Source: Prostheceraeus crozeri
Taxonomy: Eukaryota; Platyhelminthes; Polycladida; Euryleptidae
Length of the DNA stretch: 64,000 nucleotides
Assembly (NCBI GenBank): GCA_907163375.1
Contig: CAJQUW010013623.1
Span: 364,621 to 428,620, forward strand
Direction of reading: 5' to 3'
This document shows positions 55,945 through 64,000 of the stretch, one piece after another. Every line of letters begins with the position of its first letter. Position 1 is the stretch's first letter. The notes below the pieces were generated by a model. That model had not been told where the DNA came from, searched no databases, and was given only the letters and a program-made list of their open reading frames with translations. Position numbers and translations under genes: made by a program.

Positions 55945-56512
55945 CTAATAAGACTGTGTTTCTACCATCAGGACAGGTGAAGAAGGTTGACCATTTCAAG
56001 TATCTGGGGTCTGTGATAGATAAAGACTGCACCATCGACAAAGAAGTCAATAGAAGGATCCAAGCGGCTTGGGGAAGCTGGAGAAGACTAACAGGGGTAC
56101 TGCTGATGAGAAGATGCCTCTCAGAAAGAAAAGAAAGGTCTACACAACCAGTGATGCTGTATGAGAGCGAGTGTTTGGCAGTCGAAGAGAAAAATCGCCA
56201 AAAGATCGCCATAACAGAGATGCGCATGTTGCGGAGCACTCGCGATTCATCCGATTGATGGGCTCATGCGGCGGCACAGACTGAGGTGGTACGGGTACGT
56301 GGTACAGACCTCGCAAACACCAGACCCGGCTAGCCTTGGGAATGCCTGTGCCAGGGCCAAGAAGCAGAGGGCGACCAAAGAAGACATGGGAGCGCCAGGT
56401 GATGGAGGACATTAAGATCATTGGAGCCTCAACCGTGGATGCATCAGACCGCTCGAGATGGAAGAGGAAAAGTAGGCCGCCCCCTTCACTGGGACAAGGC
56501 CTTTCAAGGTGA
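55945..56512 (+). mobile_element. RTE-like LINE, thumb and C-terminal part
   Basis: Reads NPNKTVFLPSGQVKKVDHFKYLGSVI, EVNRRIQAAWGSWRRLTGV, LYESECLAV and ITEMRMLR, then in other frames RLRWYG and GRPKKTWERQ...DRSRWKRK. This is the conserved end of RTE-type ORF2. A frameshift follows MRMLR near 56235, and others are likely. It continues the fragment at 53286-53450. Confidence 0.88.
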
Positions 56513-56601
56513 GCAAAACATTAATGATCAAGATTGTGATGCGATCATTCGATGCACAAAATAGTTTGATCAATAAAAACGTACGTGTATAATATGATAA
56601 T

Positions 56602-56895
56602 CTAATATAGAGAAAACCAATAGACCAGCGAAGATACAAATTTCAATCTTGTAGTTGCTTTTTTGATGTCAGATATTTCACCAGCAATTTCCGTCAATTT
56701 GTTGCCTGCACTTATTTGCACATCAGACTTTTGAGCTTCGAGTTCCCGTAACTTAAGCTCCAACTTCTTCCTCTTGGCGCGTGAATTCATCAGCTCGTCT
56801 TTACTTTTCCTTTTGTTTTCAAATGCGACTCGGAACCTATAATTCGAATGAGTAAAATTAACAAGAATTACATTCTCGTCGATTATATTTGCCAT
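56602..56895 (-). CDS. Unknown coiled-coil frame
   Basis: 97 residues from ATG 56895. A short N-terminal part (MANIIDENVILVNFTHSNY) is followed by a Lys/Glu/Leu-rich coiled coil (residues about 28-82). It could be the first exon of a host gene or an isolated frame. No family recognised and no clear donor site. Confidence 0.35.
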   Translation of the reverse strand: MANIIDENVILVNFTHSNYRFRVAFENKRKSKDELMNSRAKRKKLELKLRELEAQKSDVQISAGNKLTEIAGEISDIKKATTRLKFVSSLVYWFSLY

Positions 56896-57122
56896 TGCTG
56901 TGACCTGTGACTGCTTGACATGTACTCATTCAGCGTGGTCATTGTAAATTATAACGAATCCTGGACATGATATATTCATGTCGTAACATTCAATTTAGAA
57001 ATGGGAATACATAATACATCAATGAGTCATTTGATCAATTCATTCCATGCTTGGCCGATGTCATGGCACCTGTTGTAGCCCCCTAATCTGTGCGTCCAAA
57101 TCGCCTCCTTCACTCATCTCTT

Positions 57123-57127
<5 letters not shown>

Positions 57128-57199
<72 letters not shown>
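57128..57199. repeat. (CT)n microsatellite
   Basis: About 36 uninterrupted CT units at the 3' end of the PLE. It makes long Ser-Leu and Arg-Glu artefact frames on both strands. Confidence 0.98.
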
Positions 57200-57202
<3 letters not shown>

Positions 57203-57316
57203 ATCACCTCTGCCCTATCCCACTGCATCCGATGACCAAGCTCCCACACGTGTCTGGCCACCTCCGATGACTGCACTTCTGCCTCCCTCACTTTCTTCTT
57301 GTGTTCTTTCATTATT

Positions 57317-57426
57317 TGTTCCATGCCGCGTTTTGTCTCCCCCACATACTTAGCATCGCAGATCCCACACTTTAAACAATAAACAACCTCCTTCGCGTCC
57401 TGCTCCTCATCCTTCCTCAATAAGCC
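57317..57426. repeat. 110-bp exact repeat, left copy
   Basis: Identical to 58580-58689. PLE nuclease-coding sequence (ends aataagcc). Flanks the R2-like insert. Confidence 0.97.
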
Positions 57427-58579
57427 GAAGAAGCTACTGACAGAGCAATTGCAGAGGCGAAATGGAAGGAGGTGCAAGGTGCGGTGCAACAGGGGAGGCA
57501 AGGAATTGGATATCCAGGTTCACGACGGAGGTGGTACAGTAAAGTTGGCGTGAAGGACAAAAGATAGATCGTTCTTGAGAGTGTTCGACAAGAGGAGGAT
57601 GAGTTGAGACTCTGCAAGGCGTCCCAGCAGGGAGTGCAGGGGGGATGGATGAATTGGGGAGAAGTTGAACAGCGGGTTGTGTCGTGGGAAGACTTGTTGC
57701 GAACATCTGCCGGTCAGATCAAATTCTTGATTTCAAGTACGTATGACACGTGCCCGACGCCGGTTAATTTGAAGAGATGGAAGGTTAGTCATCTGGATGG
57801 GTGTAATGTGTGCAAGTGCGGTAGAGGATCTCTCGAGCACATGCTGTCGACGTGTTGTGGGCTGCTGCGTGCCTATACTTGGCGTCACAATCAGGTCCTT
57901 GCGGTTCTGAAGAATGCTGGTGAGGAAGCAGTAAAAGGACATCGAAGTACGAGAACAATCGCTAGGTCAATCGAGTTTGTTAGAGAAGGTGAGGGGAGAG
58001 TGAAGAAACGGCAAGGTGTGAAACTGAGTGAGTTGGAGCGTGGTGTATGGGAGATCAGAAGCGATGAAGGAAATGCTACGATGCCAGCTGATGTGGTGAC
58101 CACCAGTTTGAGGCCAGATTTGGTGATGGTCAACAGAGAAGCTCACGCTGTGATAATGATGGAGTTGACAGTGCCATGGGAGACGAGGATGCAGGAGGCA
58201 CATGAGAGAAAGCAGCTACGGTATGCAGAGTTGAAAAGTGAATGTGAGGATCGAGGTTGGAGAACGGAAATATTCCCTGTTGAAGTCGGTTGTCGTGGTT
58301 TCAGTGGTTGGTCTTTGAGGAAGTGGCTTATGCGCATAGGGCTGACCGGAAGGAGAATGACCGAAGTGAAGAATTGCCGTCAAGCGGCTGAAGTCGGATC
58401 AGCATGGATTTTGCAAACATCTTTGAGCACTGAGAGAGGTGCTGCTTGATTCGCCATCAGACAGAGCTGGCCGGCCGAGTGGAGGTGTCCAGTTATTAAA
58501 CGGCCGAAACACCGTTGATACTCGGTTAACTGCTGATGATCTCTCAGGGCTCGCAGCGCTAGACGCTGTATTCATTCTC
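57427..58579 (+). mobile_element. R2/NeSL-like LINE, 5'-truncated insertion
   Basis: 1153 bp lying between two exact 110-bp copies of PLE sequence, as expected for a long target-site duplication. It carries only the C-terminal part of a LINE protein (57604-58449) and a short 3' tail. Confidence 0.75.
57604..58449 (+). CDS. C-terminal CCHC and restriction-like endonuclease region of an R2-like LINE protein
   Basis: 281 residues, open throughout. The related reading continues upstream into 57430-57600 with one stop. Residues about 65-85 hold the CCHC knuckle CNVCKCGRGSLEHMLSTC. A RPDLVMV...MELTVPWETRMQEAHERK segment (about 175-205) resembles the PD-(D/E)xK restriction-like nuclease that nicks the target in R2, NeSL and related LINEs. 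It ends PVEVGCRGFSGWSLRK... The reverse transcriptase is absent through 5' truncation. I recognise this domain from many animal genomes; the exact clade is uncertain. Confidence 0.7.
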   Translation: MRLCKASQQGVQGGWMNWGEVEQRVVSWEDLLRTSAGQIKFLISSTYDTCPTPVNLKRWKVSHLDGCNVCKCGRGSLEHMLSTCCGLLRAYTWRHNQVLAVLKNAGEEAVKGHRSTRTIARSIEFVREGEGRVKKRQGVKLSELERGVWEIRSDEGNATMPADVVTTSLRPDLVMVNREAHAVIMMELTVPWETRMQEAHERKQLRYAELKSECEDRGWRTEIFPVEVGCRGFSGWSLRKWLMRIGLTGRRMTEVKNCRQAAEVGSAWILQTSLSTERGAA

Positions 58580-58689
58580 TGTTCCATGCCGCGTTTTGTC
58601 TCCCCCACATACTTAGCATCGCAGATCCCACACTTTAAACAATAAACAACCTCCTTCGCGTCCTGCTCCTCATCCTTCCTCAATAAGCC
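58580..58689. repeat. 110-bp exact repeat, right copy
   Basis: Identical to 57317-57426. From here the PLE linker continues without a gap (GRKLGGLLRKDEEQD on the minus strand). Confidence 0.97.
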
Positions 58690-59349
58690 CCCTAATTTTC
58701 TGCCGCTCCGATCCACTACCCGATATTCAAACCTCTTCATCACTTTCCTGACTCGCTCGCTTAAGCCTCTCACATAAGGAATGTAGCCCTTCTTCTTTTT
58801 CTTCTCCTCCTCTAAGTCCCTTTCTCCGGCCTCCCTACCGACGCATTTCCTGCTGCGAATACACCTTCTGACGAACCGTCTGTCATACCCGTTGAACCCA
58901 AACACCTTCTCAATATGATTTATTTCCTTCGTCAAATTCTCTCCGTCACTGCACACCTCCACTGACCTTCTCACCATTCCTTTTATCACACCTGCCTTAA
59001 CCCCATTACTGTGCTCCGATCTTTGGTGAATGTACACATCGGTATGCGTAGCTTTCCTATACACAGAAAAACACAGAAATATACACAGAAAAACGTCTTC
59101 TGGAGTGCGGTCGGTCAAGTTATCACGTCGCCTTCGCTAAACGCTTTCGTCGAATTTGCTTCGGTTACAAGTGTTGGATATCTACAAAAGTTATATCAAT
59201 TTACTCGCTGAGTGCCAAGCTATCTCCTGACGCCAAATTCAACGTCGTGGGATTCTTCGTTCGACAGTTACATCCATCCCATCAAGTTCAGTGTTTTGTG
59301 ACCATCTGCGCATGCGCAGTCCGTGATTTACTCTCCACGTTTCGCTAAT

Positions 59350-60024
59350 ATGTCAAACCAACGACAGCTTCGATCTGGTTCTCGAGACACCATTGTTGGT
59401 TCCGATGACCTTAAGACCCTCATTCTGCAAGTCGAACAGCGTCTGTCATCCAAGCTTGACGACGTCATACAGCGCATTTCTGCTCTTGAATCAAGGTATG
59501 ACGACATACAGCTTAGGCAGACACAACAAGAAATTCAGATGAAATCACTGAAAGAGACTATCATCAAACATCAAATGTACATTGAGAAAACGGAAATTGA
59601 TAATCGCCATTGCAATTTGATTATATCGGGGATACCAGAAGGTCATATGACCTTGGAGAGCGGTATTATAGCTGAAGATGTCTGTAAAGTAGCACGAGTC
59701 TGTCAAGAGATTGTTCAGGATTTTCAAGATGACCATATCGCAAGTTTCTACAGAATTGGGCAGCAAAGTGACGGGAGAACACGTTCTATTAAGGCTACAT
59801 TCAATAATCGGAAAACAAGAAATGACCTGCTATACAAACAGAAATCTTTGCGTATGAATCCTGGCTTTAAACAAGCCTACATTAATCGTGATTTACCTCC
59901 CTTGTCTCGATCCGAAGAACTGCGTCTAAGGAGGAGACTCAAGGAAGAAAAAGCAAAGCTCAATCCCTGGAGACAAAATTTTCTTACAGAATGGGAAATT
60001 GATAAAAAATCGCAGCGTGATTGA
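59350..60024 (+). CDS. CR1-like LINE ORF1 protein
   Basis: 224 residues from ATG 59350 (MSNQRQLRSGS). A coiled coil (about residues 20-80) comes before an RRM-like domain (CNLIISGIPEG...FYRIGQ...RSIKATFNN) and a basic tail. This is the layout of RNA-binding ORF1 proteins of CR1/L1-type LINEs. Intact. Confidence 0.85.
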   Translation: MSNQRQLRSGSRDTIVGSDDLKTLILQVEQRLSSKLDDVIQRISALESRYDDIQLRQTQQEIQMKSLKETIIKHQMYIEKTEIDNRHCNLIISGIPEGHMTLESGIIAEDVCKVARVCQEIVQDFQDDHIASFYRIGQQSDGRTRSIKATFNNRKTRNDLLYKQKSLRMNPGFKQAYINRDLPPLSRSEELRLRRRLKEEKAKLNPWRQNFLTEWEIDKKSQRD

Positions 60025-60091
60025 CCAGGTCGATGTATCAAAGGAATTATTCTGACATATTGACAATCGTACTACCTCATTTAATCATCTT

Positions 60092-63040
60092 GTGACTTCA
60101 TATTCATCCTATCTTTGCAAGTTCTATCCTAATTCACTGGCTTTGGTGTCCCACATGTTTTTGAGCACATGTTCTCGTGTGAAACCTGAAACCGATTATA
60201 CGTCAAGTGATTATCTAAATTGCATTTACTTCAATGCTCGCTCGTTACGAAACAAACTTACCGACCTACATGTCTTGCTGGACTCTTAGTGGTACGACTT
60301 GATTTTTGTGTCCGAAACCTGTTTGGATAATCACTTCTGCGATAGTTTTCTCACTGGTGGATATGGCTATACTACTTACCGAAAGGACAGAGCGAATTTG
60401 GGAGGAGGTACAGCAATCTTCATGAAAGAAAACACTAAGTGCTCACCTGTTTGTATTCCTCAAGTGCATTCATTTATGGAAGTTTCTGCTGTGGACGTGT
60501 ACATCTCTAACTCACGAACCCATCGCTTCTTTTGTGTTTACTTTCCTCCGCATATGTCTGTAAACGATCAACGCGTCAACTCACTGTGCTCATTCCTGGA
60601 ATTTGGATGCCGATCATCGTCTATTGTAACTTTCCTCGGAGATTTTAACTTTGCAAACATTGACTGGTCTATTCCTCAATCCACTGGCGGTTCCTGTAGT
60701 TTGGCTTTCTTCCTAAACTGCATGCAATTGAATTTGAGTCAACTAATTGACAGTCCAACACGTGGTGCTCGGATTCTGGACCTCATCCTTACTACTCATC
60801 CTCAAGAGTTTATTGAATGTTCTGTCGGAGCACCGTTTGCGCATACCTGTGATCACAACTCCATTTCCTTTTCTATCCTATCCAAGCCACCGAAATTTGT
60901 TGCAGCTTCATTCCCAAACTTCTATAAAGCCAAGTATTCTGAAATCGGACAACATTTGGATGAGATCAATTGGTATAATATTTATCGCAATTCTCCGACT
61001 ACTCAATGCTTTTGGGAGAACATTTGCAGCGTCTTGAATGCCATCATTGCTGATGAAAGACTAGTTCCCATAAGTCACAAGCGCCATACCTTCAAGTACC
61101 CGAGATACATTCGTCGACTACTTGCGCAAAAACAGAAGTTGTATAAGGCAATTACTGATGACCCCCAGTCACGACTTAGGTACAAGGAAGCCAGCAGTAA
61201 ATAAATACAAGTCGGCAGTTTTCAGTTATCAGTGTTCTTATGAAGCAAAGATTGTGAATTCCAAAATCAAGAAGCAATTTTTCGCCGATGTTCGCGGTCG
61301 CCTTAGTACTCGATCTGAGATACCCTCTTTGGTGGACGAGAACCTGCCTGGCGTCATAATTAGCGATGACAAGTCCAAAGCAAATTATTTCAATGATTAT
61401 TTCTCCTCCCTTTTTGTTGCTGACGATGGCCTATCTCCTATTTTCGAACCAAATACTTGCAATTCCAATTCTCTCAGCTATATTGAATTTCCATTGGATA
61501 CAATTGTCAAAAAACTGATAAATCTGCCTGCTAAATTCTCTATTACACCCGATGGTTACCCACCTATCTTCCTAAAGAACCTGTCATTTGAACTGGCGAT
61601 TCCACTGCAGTTGCTTTTTGAGTCTTCCTTTTGCTCTGGATACGTCCCTCAAGATTGGAAAACTTCTATCATCACTCCATGCCACAAAAAAGGAAGCCGA
61701 TCTCAGGCATCAAACTATCGGCCAATCGCTCTAACTAGCATAATCTGTAAAACTATGGAATCCATCATCACTGACGCCTTATCTGACTATGCGTTATCCA
61801 ACAACCTTATATCAGATTATCAACATGGATTCATCAAGAAACGTTCACCATGTACCGAGCTCATTTATTCCCTTAACCAATGGACTATGGCACTTGACAA
61901 AAGACACCAAGTTGACGTTATCCATATTGATTTCGCGCGCGCCTTTGATACTGTGTGTCACCGAAAGCTACTGATCAAACTGAGCGGGTTTGGGGTCAAA
62001 TACGAGTTATTGGAATGGTTGAAGGATTTTTTCACCAATCGTATTCAGCGTGTCCGGGTTTCAAACTGTCTGTCAAAGGATGCCCCCATCATAAGTGGAA
62101 TTCCTCAGGGATCAGTTATCGGACCATGGCTATTTTTGATGTATATCAACGATATAACTACCACGGTAATTGACAACTGCAAGATTGGTCTATTTGCTGA
62201 TGATGTCAAAATCTATCAAGTTAGTGACAACGGTGACTACAATTCCTTGGCTGATACAGTTTCCCGCTTAACTGCTTGGTCTAACATTTGGCAACTAGTT
62301 CCTTCTGTGAGCAAATGCAAAATTATTGGGTTTCGGAGTTCCGGAAATATGGGATATCTAGTATGTCAAACACTTATTACATCAACGGCAACCCTATCGT
62401 TCGCTCATCTAGTGTTTGTGACATAGGTGTGAATTTTTCCTTTAACTTGTCATTTTCACTTCATTGTCAATCAATTTCGTCGAAGGGCCTATCTCGTGCA
62501 TACATAATCTTGAAGGCCTTCTCAATGAACGATCCTGTTGTTTTAACTCAAGCCTACTGTACTTTCGTTCGTCCTATGGTGGAGTACTGTAAGCAAATTT
62601 GGAGCCCCCATTTGTTCAAAGACATTCGTTTGGTGGAGAAAGTACAACGCTTTTACACAAAAGCCGTTTGTAGAAGAGCCGGGATCATCTGTGACAATTA
62701 CTCGTGTCGCCTTACAGCCCTTGGTCTGGTGTCCCTCGAAAGACGACGAATCATTTTTGACTTGATTTTTGTGTATAAGCTGATTCATAATTTAGTAGAT
62801 GTTTCCTTCTCTAACTTTTTCTTTTTCATAAATTATTCTACCGTGACACGTGGACATTCATTTAAGTTATCACCCATCGATCATCACCATTGCGACATCA
62901 GAAAATTTTTCTTTAGTCATCGTATCTATCATATTTGGAACTCATTGCCTGAGTATGTTGTCTCATCTCCATCACTACCCATTTTCAAGACTCGTGTTAA
63001 TTGTATCGATCTCTCACCTTACTGTAAAGTTTTCATATGA
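60092..63040 (+). pseudogene. CR1-like LINE ORF2: endonuclease and reverse transcriptase
   Basis: Apurinic-type endonuclease: IYFNARSLRNKLTDL, FVSETCLD, FLGDFNFANIDW and the terminal CDHNSISF. The reverse transcriptase follows: CHKKGSRSQASNYRPIALTS, IDFARAFDTVCH, GIPQGSVIGPWLFLMYINDI and the catalytic FADDVK, ending in a CR1-type tail (YNSLPEYVV-like HIWNSLPEYVVSS). Breaks: a TAG at 60287-60289 in the endonuclease, a frameshift near 61200 between the domains, and another near 62340 after the FADD region. It is otherwise complete, about 980 codons. Confidence 0.9.
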
Positions 63041-63295
63041 TGCATGTTGTAGGCTCAATGTAAGTGTTCCTCGGAACCATTTGGGTCCTTTTGCTTTTGC
63101 AATAAATAAATAAATAAATAAATAAAACAGATGTCATCAGATGGCCTTCCCTGTTCTCCACCAGTACATCCAAAAAAGGCAATTTTCCTCTTTCATCCAC
63201 TTCGCTTGTGAATTTCACTTCTTGTGTTCTCCTATTCAAGGATTTTCTCCTACTCAACAGAAGATGAGCCCCCTCTGCAATTCTCTTCTGCTAGA

Positions 63296-63746
63296 GAAGA
63301 AAATCTCGTCCGCGAAGCTTCATAAACAGAGATCAACCATCTCGCGATCGCTGGCTGTCAGAGACGCACACGGCGCATGTCAGATGAACTAATTAGATCC
63401 TTTGTTGGTCTTATGCGCATGTTAATATTGAACAACAAAGGTCAATACATCAAATGTATAATGATTAAATAATTCAATAAAACATCTGAAGGCAGCACAT
63501 GTTTGCATGAGTGTTTATCGGCTAAAATCATGTTATTTCCTTATTATGCATGTAATTTAGGCTTCTGCTATCTGATTCATGCAAGGAATTCTAACATTAG
63601 TTTTTTGTGAGTATTGACGGATTAATTGTATAATTACAGTCGCTGCAGCCCTGCCCCATGCAATCAATATGAAGGAGAAAATTATGATCTTATCCAGAAA
63701 ATCGACGTCTATTAATGAAAATTGCGTGTACAGCTGATACTGAAAG
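63296..63746. other. No gene recognised
   Basis: Short chance frames only. Confidence 0.5.
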
Positions 63747-64000
63747 TCAGTAACGTGTGTATGCTCCCCGAGTGCGGAGAAGAGCAGTCACGCGTCGTGT
63801 CATGCTGAGCAGGAGTCGGTTGATAATCCTGAGGAAGTTGTTACCAAGCCTCCGCGATAGCTTCCCTGAGTTCATTAGCATTTCGAGGAGGGTGATTGTG
63901 TTGATGGATCCTCCTCTTCATGAGATCACAGACATGCTCGATAGGGTTCATATCTGGGATCGCTCGGTATGGTGGGGCATTGTCGTCTTGCAGGATGTAA
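63747..64000 (-). pseudogene. Tc1-like transposase, C-terminal end (runs off window)
   Basis: On the minus strand: YILQDDNAPPYRA, then IPDMNPIEHVCDLMKRRI (third catalytic residue region), RNANELREAIAEAW, and, after a stop and frame change near 63840, INRLLLSMTRRVTALLRTRGAYTRY. This is the standard end of a Tc1-family DD34E transposase. The usual 20-30 residues between RA and PDMNPIEH are deleted. The rest lies beyond the window. Confidence 0.88.

Larger units (their letters stand above)
59067..63126 (+). mobile_element. CR1-like LINE, nearly full length
   Basis: 4060 bp inserted in the PLE. A 4-bp duplication acag (59063-59066 and 63127-63130) flanks it, and the PLE frame reads straight on when it is removed. 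It has two open reading frames and a 3' tail of (AATA)n at 63101-63126. Damage is light (one stop, two frameshifts in ORF2), so the insertion is young. Confidence 0.9.
57061..63295 (-). mobile_element. Penelope-like element (PLE), split by two later insertions
   Basis: Pieces in order on the minus strand: 63295-63127 is the reverse transcriptase end (FTSEVDERGKLPFLDVLVEN, HLMTSV). 59066-58580 is the linker (YRKATHTDVYIHQRSEHSNGVKAGVIKG, then YIPYVRGLSERVRKVMKRFEY) and the start of the GIY-YIG nuclease (CGICDAKYVGETKRGMEQ). 57426-57200 is a repeat of the nuclease start plus its continuation (EHKKKVREAEVQSSEVARHVWELGHRMQW). PLEs are retroelements with this RT plus GIY-YIG layout. The first half of the RT is not present upstream, so the copy is 5'-truncated. 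The end is eaten by a (CT)n tract. Confidence 0.88.

Noticed and set aside
57047-57353. Long Ser-Leu and Arg-Glu rich reading frames on both strands
   Set aside because: They are translations of the (CT)n microsatellite and flanking PLE sequence, not genes.

Overview
The window is animal genomic DNA, AT-rich and crowded with transposable elements. It holds one complete, intron-containing host gene, phosphoserine aminotransferase (PSAT1 type; five exons, minus strand, 40461-52528). All its splice sites are GT-AG and the frame closes at 370 residues, the length of the human enzyme. Tyrosine-recombinase (Crypton-type), hAT, PIF/Harbinger, Tc1-like, CR1-like, RTE-like, R2-like, Penelope-like and Polinton-type elements are all present. 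This mix, and the deuterostome-like look of the PSAT protein, suggest a marine invertebrate such as an echinoderm, hemichordate or relative. The species cannot be fixed from sequence alone.

Layout. (1) 1 to about 15010: a very AT-rich Polinton/Maverick-type fossil of the kind represented by the C. elegans F54H12 transposon-derived genes. Parts: protein-primed DNA polymerase B, a candidate sliding clamp, a coiled-coil fibre protein with a phage-tail-fibre motif, two small virion-core-like proteins, a capsid-like protein, a parvovirus-type phospholipase A2 domain, an rve integrase and an adenain-type protease. Most reading frames are long and open, with only about three breaks seen, so it looks young. 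Short double-hairpin palindromes are sprinkled through it, several of them in frame inside genes. Tandem repeats, two small unknown genes and a Crypton-type recombinase fragment follow up to a 100-bp palindrome. (2) 15.6-18.7 kb: a decayed Harbinger element whose right part is duplicated as 629-bp direct repeats around G-rich tandem modules. (3) 18.7-25.2 kb: hAT ends, a hAT MITE, a 2.76-kb decayed hAT with a perfect 8-bp target duplication, and a MITE. (4) 25.2-35.8 kb: a four-level nest: outer inverted-repeat element, Harbinger A, an unassigned element with about 320-bp terminal inverted repeats and 8-bp target duplications, then Harbinger B with a nearly complete transposase. (5) 36-40 kb: foldback elements, MITEs and tandem repeats. 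(6) 40.4-52.6 kb: the PSAT gene, its introns filled with SINEs, MITEs and a near-perfect palindrome with 343/348-bp arms. (7) 53.3-56.5 kb: an RTE-like LINE split by a 2.5-kb segment that carries a small intron-containing gene for a P2X7-type cysteine-rich cytoplasmic domain. (8) 57.0-63.3 kb: a Penelope-like element (minus strand) split twice, by an R2-like LINE fragment flanked by exact 110-bp repeats and by a nearly full-length 4.06-kb CR1-like LINE. (9) 63.75-64.0 kb: the C-terminal end of a Tc1-like transposase running off the window.

Only the PSAT gene is a clear working cellular gene: it converts 3-phosphohydroxypyruvate to phosphoserine in serine synthesis. The P2X7-type gene may be mobile cargo. 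Everything else is mobile DNA or remnants. All family assignments are from motif reading by eye; no database search was run.
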